6,861 nt of DNA from NCBI GenBank assembly GCA_016206235.1, contig JACQRZ010000031.1:1-6861 (forward strand), given 5' to 3'. The DNA comes from Candidatus Uhrbacteria bacterium (lineage in GTDB: Bacteria; Patescibacteriota; Patescibacteriia; JACQRZ01). Made by a program: the position numbers and the translations under genes. Positions 4,813 to 6,861 of this stretch are shown piece by piece (the first letter of the stretch is position 1; each line of letters begins with the position of its first letter). The notes under the pieces are model-generated. The model was not told where the DNA came from, searched no databases, and worked only from the letters and a program-made list of their open reading frames with translations.

Positions 4813-5453
4813 ATTCTATCAAAGCAATTCTCTTTGATGTCGACGGTACGCTCGTGAATACCGACGAGTCTATTTATGCAGGCCTTGAGTATACGCTCAA
4901 AAAGTTCTCGCTACCCTGCCCCGGCAGAGATACGTTAAAAAATTACTTTTCTAAAACCTTGGCTCGGATGTTTGCAGAACTTGCGCCAACAGGTCCGCAG
5001 GAAGAAATGTTGCATATGCACCGCACTTTTCAGAAGGAACACATTGAACTCAATAAAGAATTCCCCGGCGTACGCGAGACACTCGCCTTTTTAAGAGAAC
5101 AGGGCTTTGTACTCGGAGCTATCTCAAATAGGACAAGTCATACCATGCATGATATTTTAGCCCATGTCGGCATTGATACCTTTTTCGCCACGGTCATTAC
5201 CGCAGATCAAATTACCAAGCCAAAACCTGACCCCGAAAGTCTTTTGAAGTGCTTGTCTATCCTTGAATGTTCTCCGATTGATGCGATGATGGTTGGCGAT
5301 GCATGGTCAGATATTGAAGCTGGAAAACTTGCAGGCATGGCGACATGTGCGGTGCTCTCTGGTCCGCAGGGCGACAAAGTTTTGGAGGCAGGGCCCAACC
5401 ATGTTCTAAAAACAGCAGCAGAACTTCCCTCACTCTTCGTATATAGTACATGA
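4809..5453 (+). CDS. HAD-superfamily phosphatase, phosphoglycolate phosphatase-like (copy 2)
   Basis: A 214-residue HAD hydrolase with motif I FDVDGTLVNT (D10, D12), motif II serine S106 in AISNRT, motif III K137 in TKPKPDP, and motif IV VGDAWSD (D164, D168). KPKPDP and the helical cap between residues about 18 and 88 are typical of the Gph/PpaX group, a slightly better match than copy 1. Expected chemistry is dephosphorylation of a small phosphorylated metabolite through an aspartyl-phosphate intermediate; the substrate is not deducible. The start is set by the AAGGAGG site and the ATGA junction with copy 1. Its own stop overlaps the trmD start by 4 nt. The two N-termini share I-K-x-I-L-F-D-V-D-G-T-L and a following TL-x-x-F-x-LP pattern, pointing to tandem duplication followed by divergence. 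Confidence 0.92.
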   Translation: MNSIKAILFDVDGTLVNTDESIYAGLEYTLKKFSLPCPGRDTLKNYFSKTLARMFAELAPTGPQEEMLHMHRTFQKEHIELNKEFPGVRETLAFLREQGFVLGAISNRTSHTMHDILAHVGIDTFFATVITADQITKPKPDPESLLKCLSILECSPIDAMMVGDAWSDIEAGKLAGMATCAVLSGPQGDKVLEAGPNHVLKTAAELPSLFVYST

Positions 5454-6136
5454 GAGATATGCGCTACGACATCATCACCATATTCCCCTCCTTTTTTGAC
5501 TCATTTAAAAATGAAAGTCTTTTAAAAAAAGCGCAGGATAAAAAACTCATTCGAATTAACGTTCATAATCTTCGTGATTGGACAGCGGATAAGCATAAAA
5601 CAGTGGACGACAAGCCCTATGGCGGTGGCGCTGGAATGCTCTTGAAAATAGAACCACTGGTAAAAGCAATTCGCGCATTTTGTAAGTCTCCTGCTCATAA
5701 AGCTTCGGCGACCAAAGGGAAAAAATCTCGAGTGATTCTTCTTACGCCTTCAGGCAAACAGTTTACACAAAAGAAGGCGGTGCAATTCGCTAAAAAATAC
5801 GACCAACTGATTTTCATCTGTGGTCGGTACGAAGGATTTGATGCGCGGATCAAAAAATATATTGATGAAGAAGTGTCACTAGGCCCCTATGTGCTTAATG
5901 GCGGTGAGGTTGCTGCTATGGCAATAGTTGAAGCGACTGCTCGTCTTCTCAGGGGCGTGATTGGTAATGTCAAATCACTCAAAGAAGAGTCGTACGCAAC
6001 AGAAAAAAACTTAGAATACCCACAGTACACGCGCCCAGAGATATTTGAAGGACACAAAGTGTCAAGCGTTCTTTTGACAGGAGACCACAAAAAGATTGCT
6101 GAGTGGAGAAAAAAACACGTCAAAAAAAGCAAATAA
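5450..6136 (+). CDS. trmD: tRNA (guanine-37-N1)-methyltransferase TrmD, short form
   Basis: TrmD uses S-adenosylmethionine to methylate N1 of G37, next to the anticodon, preventing +1 frameshifts. The 228-residue protein has the SPOUT trefoil-knot landmarks: RYDIITIFPSFF near the start, HKTVDDKPYGGGAGMLL (49-65), GRYEGFDARI (125-134), GPYVLNGGE (145-153), the arginine R165 in EATARLLRG, and YPQYTRPEIFEGHKV (190-204). It is about 20 residues shorter than typical proteins, losing most of the C-terminal helical extension. By my alignment to the Haemophilus enzyme from memory, catalytic Asp169 corresponds to E180 (KEES, 178-181). An extra basic segment lies at about 78-92. The ATG at 5450 gives a 4-nt overlap with the HAD gene; the ATG at 5459 matches the family N-terminus (MRYDIIT) and may be the true start. 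No convincing terminator follows before the rRNA promoters. Confidence 0.95.
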   Translation: MRDMRYDIITIFPSFFDSFKNESLLKKAQDKKLIRINVHNLRDWTADKHKTVDDKPYGGGAGMLLKIEPLVKAIRAFCKSPAHKASATKGKKSRVILLTPSGKQFTQKKAVQFAKKYDQLIFICGRYEGFDARIKKYIDEEVSLGPYVLNGGEVAAMAIVEATARLLRGVIGNVKSLKEESYATEKNLEYPQYTRPEIFEGHKVSSVLLTGDHKKIAEWRKKHVKKSK

Positions 6137-6193
6137 TAGAAACCTTTTTTGCACTGAAGTGTTTAATAAAGATGTAATCAAAAAAGTCTGTCT

Positions 6194-6202
6194 TGTGGAT
6201 AA
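6194..6202 (-). promoter_or_regulatory. Perfect-consensus DnaA box upstream of the rRNA promoters
   Basis: TGTGGATAA on the + strand is the reverse complement of TTATCCACA, the high-affinity DnaA box. It ends 20 nt before the P1 -35 hexamer. A single box with no cluster or AT-rich unwinding element argues against an origin here; a regulatory role or chance remain. Confidence 0.45.
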
Positions 6203-6222
6203 ATTGTTGATGAATCACCCGC

Positions 6223-6251
6223 TTGACAGATTTTTGTTATTATTATAGTCT
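6223..6251 (+). promoter_or_regulatory. rRNA promoter P1
   Basis: A perfect -35 TTGACA (6223-6228). The -10 is either TAGTCT (6246-6251, spacer 17) or the overlapping TATAGT (6244-6249, spacer 15). The 17-nt option uses the same hexamer as the promoter of the small acidic ORF. The predicted start is near 6258, about 360 nt before mature 16S. Confidence 0.7.
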
Positions 6252-6267
6252 TACTTCGCGTAAATTA

Positions 6268-6297
6268 TTAACAAAAAGGCCTTCTTTACCTTATAAT
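6268..6297 (+). promoter_or_regulatory. rRNA promoter P2
   Basis: TTAACA (6268-6273), an 18-nt spacer and a perfect TATAAT (6292-6297). Tandem promoters are usual for rRNA operons. The predicted start is near 6304. Confidence 0.55.
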
Positions 6298-6383
6298 CTT
6301 CAATAAATTTTGAGGTTTTGGAGAAAAGAGTGAAACCTTGTCCAGGCAGTACAACCGCAGATGAGATTTCTCTCTTTTTTCTT

Positions 6384-6401
6384 CTGTCAGAAACCTGACA
6401 G
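6384..6401 (+). other. Perfect 7-bp hairpin in the rRNA leader
   Basis: CTGTCAG and CTGACAG separated by AAAC. It sits 17 nt before the boxA-like sequence, the arrangement of a boxB-like hairpin preceding boxA in rRNA leaders; that role is inferred from position only. Confidence 0.5.
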
Positions 6402-6418
6402 TTAAGGAAAAAGACAAA

Positions 6419-6430
6419 GGATCTTTGACA
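6419..6430 (+). promoter_or_regulatory. boxA-like antitermination sequence
   Basis: GGATCTTTGACA resembles the bacterial rRNA boxA (TGCTCTTTAACA type), the RNA site bound by NusB-S10 to prevent Rho-dependent termination. The position in the leader between the promoters and 16S is as expected. It contains a TTGACA but no -10 at a suitable distance. Confidence 0.5.
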
Positions 6431-6571
6431 AGTGAAAAAGCGATAAGACCACGTGTTTTTGGAGTCGAATCCGAAAACACATGTCAATTTCTTTATCGTG
6501 CTTCGTAATTGGAGCACTACAATCCCCTGCCAGCAATGGCACGGGGATACAATGAATACTTTAACGAGCTA

Positions 6572-6608
6572 TTCTCCGCCGTAGGGCGGATCCGCCTCTG
6601 GCGGAGAA
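6572..6608 (+). repeat. Four-arm TCCGCC/GGCGGA palindrome directly before 16S
   Basis: TCCGCC (6575-6580), loop GTAG, GGCGGA (6585-6590), TCCGCC (6591-6596), loop TCT, GGCGGA (6600-6605). It can fold as two adjacent 6-bp hairpins or as one long outer stem (TTCTCCGCC 6572-6580 with GGCGGAGAA 6600-6608) capped by the inner self-complementary 12-mer at 6585-6596. It ends about 10 nt before mature 16S. Confidence 0.85.
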
Positions 6609-6617
6609 CTACTTAAT

Positions 6618-6861
<244 letters not shown>

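Larger units (their letters stand above)
6298..6617 (+). other. rRNA leader with multiple hairpins and boxA-like sequence
   Basis: This non-coding stretch between the promoters and 16S has no supportable gene. It holds these foldable segments. First, 6313-6320 with 6331-6338 (AGGTTT with AAACCT plus wobbles). Second, CTGTCAG 6384-6390 with CTGACAG 6395-6401 (loop AAAC), extendable through the T-run at 6375-6381 and the A-run at 6407-6413. Third, GTGCTTC 6498-6504 with GGAGCAC 6511-6517. Fourth, ATCCCCTGCC 6522-6531 with GGCA, a bulged C and GGGGAT 6538-6548. Fifth, the TCCGCC palindrome at 6572-6608. Sequences downstream of 16S that would pair with this leader for RNase III processing lie outside the window. 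Confidence 0.7.

Noticed and set aside
6137..6180. Intrinsic terminator after trmD
   Set aside because: Only a weak A/T stem (A-run near 6122-6128 with T-run 6145-6150) and a 4-bp CACT/AGTG pair are visible; neither is a convincing terminator.
6180..6300. Replication origin suggested by a DnaA box and AT-rich sequence
   Set aside because: Only one box is seen, with no dnaA or dnaN nearby; the AT-rich stretch is explained by rRNA promoters.
6425..6450. Third rRNA promoter from the TTGACA at 6425-6430
   Set aside because: No -10-like hexamer lies 15-19 nt downstream; the sequence fits boxA better.
6251..6517. An 88-codon - strand frame in the rRNA leader
   Set aside because: It is antisense to promoter P2, the hairpins and boxA, has no ribosome binding site or recognisable domain, and its composition is that of chance translation.

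Overview
The window is a compact stretch of bacterial chromosome, most likely from a Candidate Phyla Radiation (Patescibacteria) organism, and within that a Parcubacteria-like one. The reasons are the character of the 16S rRNA 5' end (perfect match to the universal 27F site followed by a divergent V1/V2), short versions of housekeeping proteins (an 874-residue SMC, a 228-residue TrmD), a stand-alone GIY-YIG mini-gene wedged between core genes, and very tight spacing. The phylum assignment is inference from general character, not from a search.

Left part (1-3043): a complete smc gene on the + strand with intact ATPase head motifs but no recognisable hinge. It overlaps tail-to-tail by 21 nt with a small GIY-YIG nuclease gene on the - strand. 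That gene is flanked by a near-perfect 20-nt inverted repeat: one copy lies in the smc 3' coding end, the other runs into the -35 box of the rpsP promoter. The rpsP leader then carries an unusual set of AGCT units spaced exactly 7 nt apart on both arms of an imperfect hairpin.

Middle (3044-4128): rpsP (ribosomal protein S16), then khpA (KH-domain RNA-binding protein) with its own consensus promoter and a structured leader. A good intrinsic terminator follows. Next is a self-contained unit (promoter, strong Shine-Dalgarno, 45-codon ORF for a very acidic low-complexity peptide, second terminator) that does not resemble any family I know.

Right-middle (4129-6136): a three-gene operon linked by 4-nt ATGA overlaps: two tandem paralogous HAD phosphatases and trmD (tRNA m1G37 methyltransferase). 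The classic bacterial order rpsP-khpA-rimM-trmD-rplS is recognisable, but rimM is absent from its usual place, the HAD pair and the small acidic ORF sit between khpA and trmD, and rplS does not follow.

Right (6137-6861): a roughly 480-nt non-coding rRNA leader with a perfect-consensus DnaA box, two tandem sigma70-type promoters, several hairpins, a boxA-like antitermination sequence and a four-arm TCCGCC/GGCGGA palindrome, followed by the first about 244 nt of 16S rRNA, which continues past the window. The common theme is translation and ribosome production (S16, KhpA, TrmD, rRNA) beside chromosome organisation (SMC). Three genes (smc, the GIY-YIG gene, the first HAD gene) have an extended -10-like element 6-9 nt before the start codon and no Shine-Dalgarno, suggesting leaderless mRNAs.
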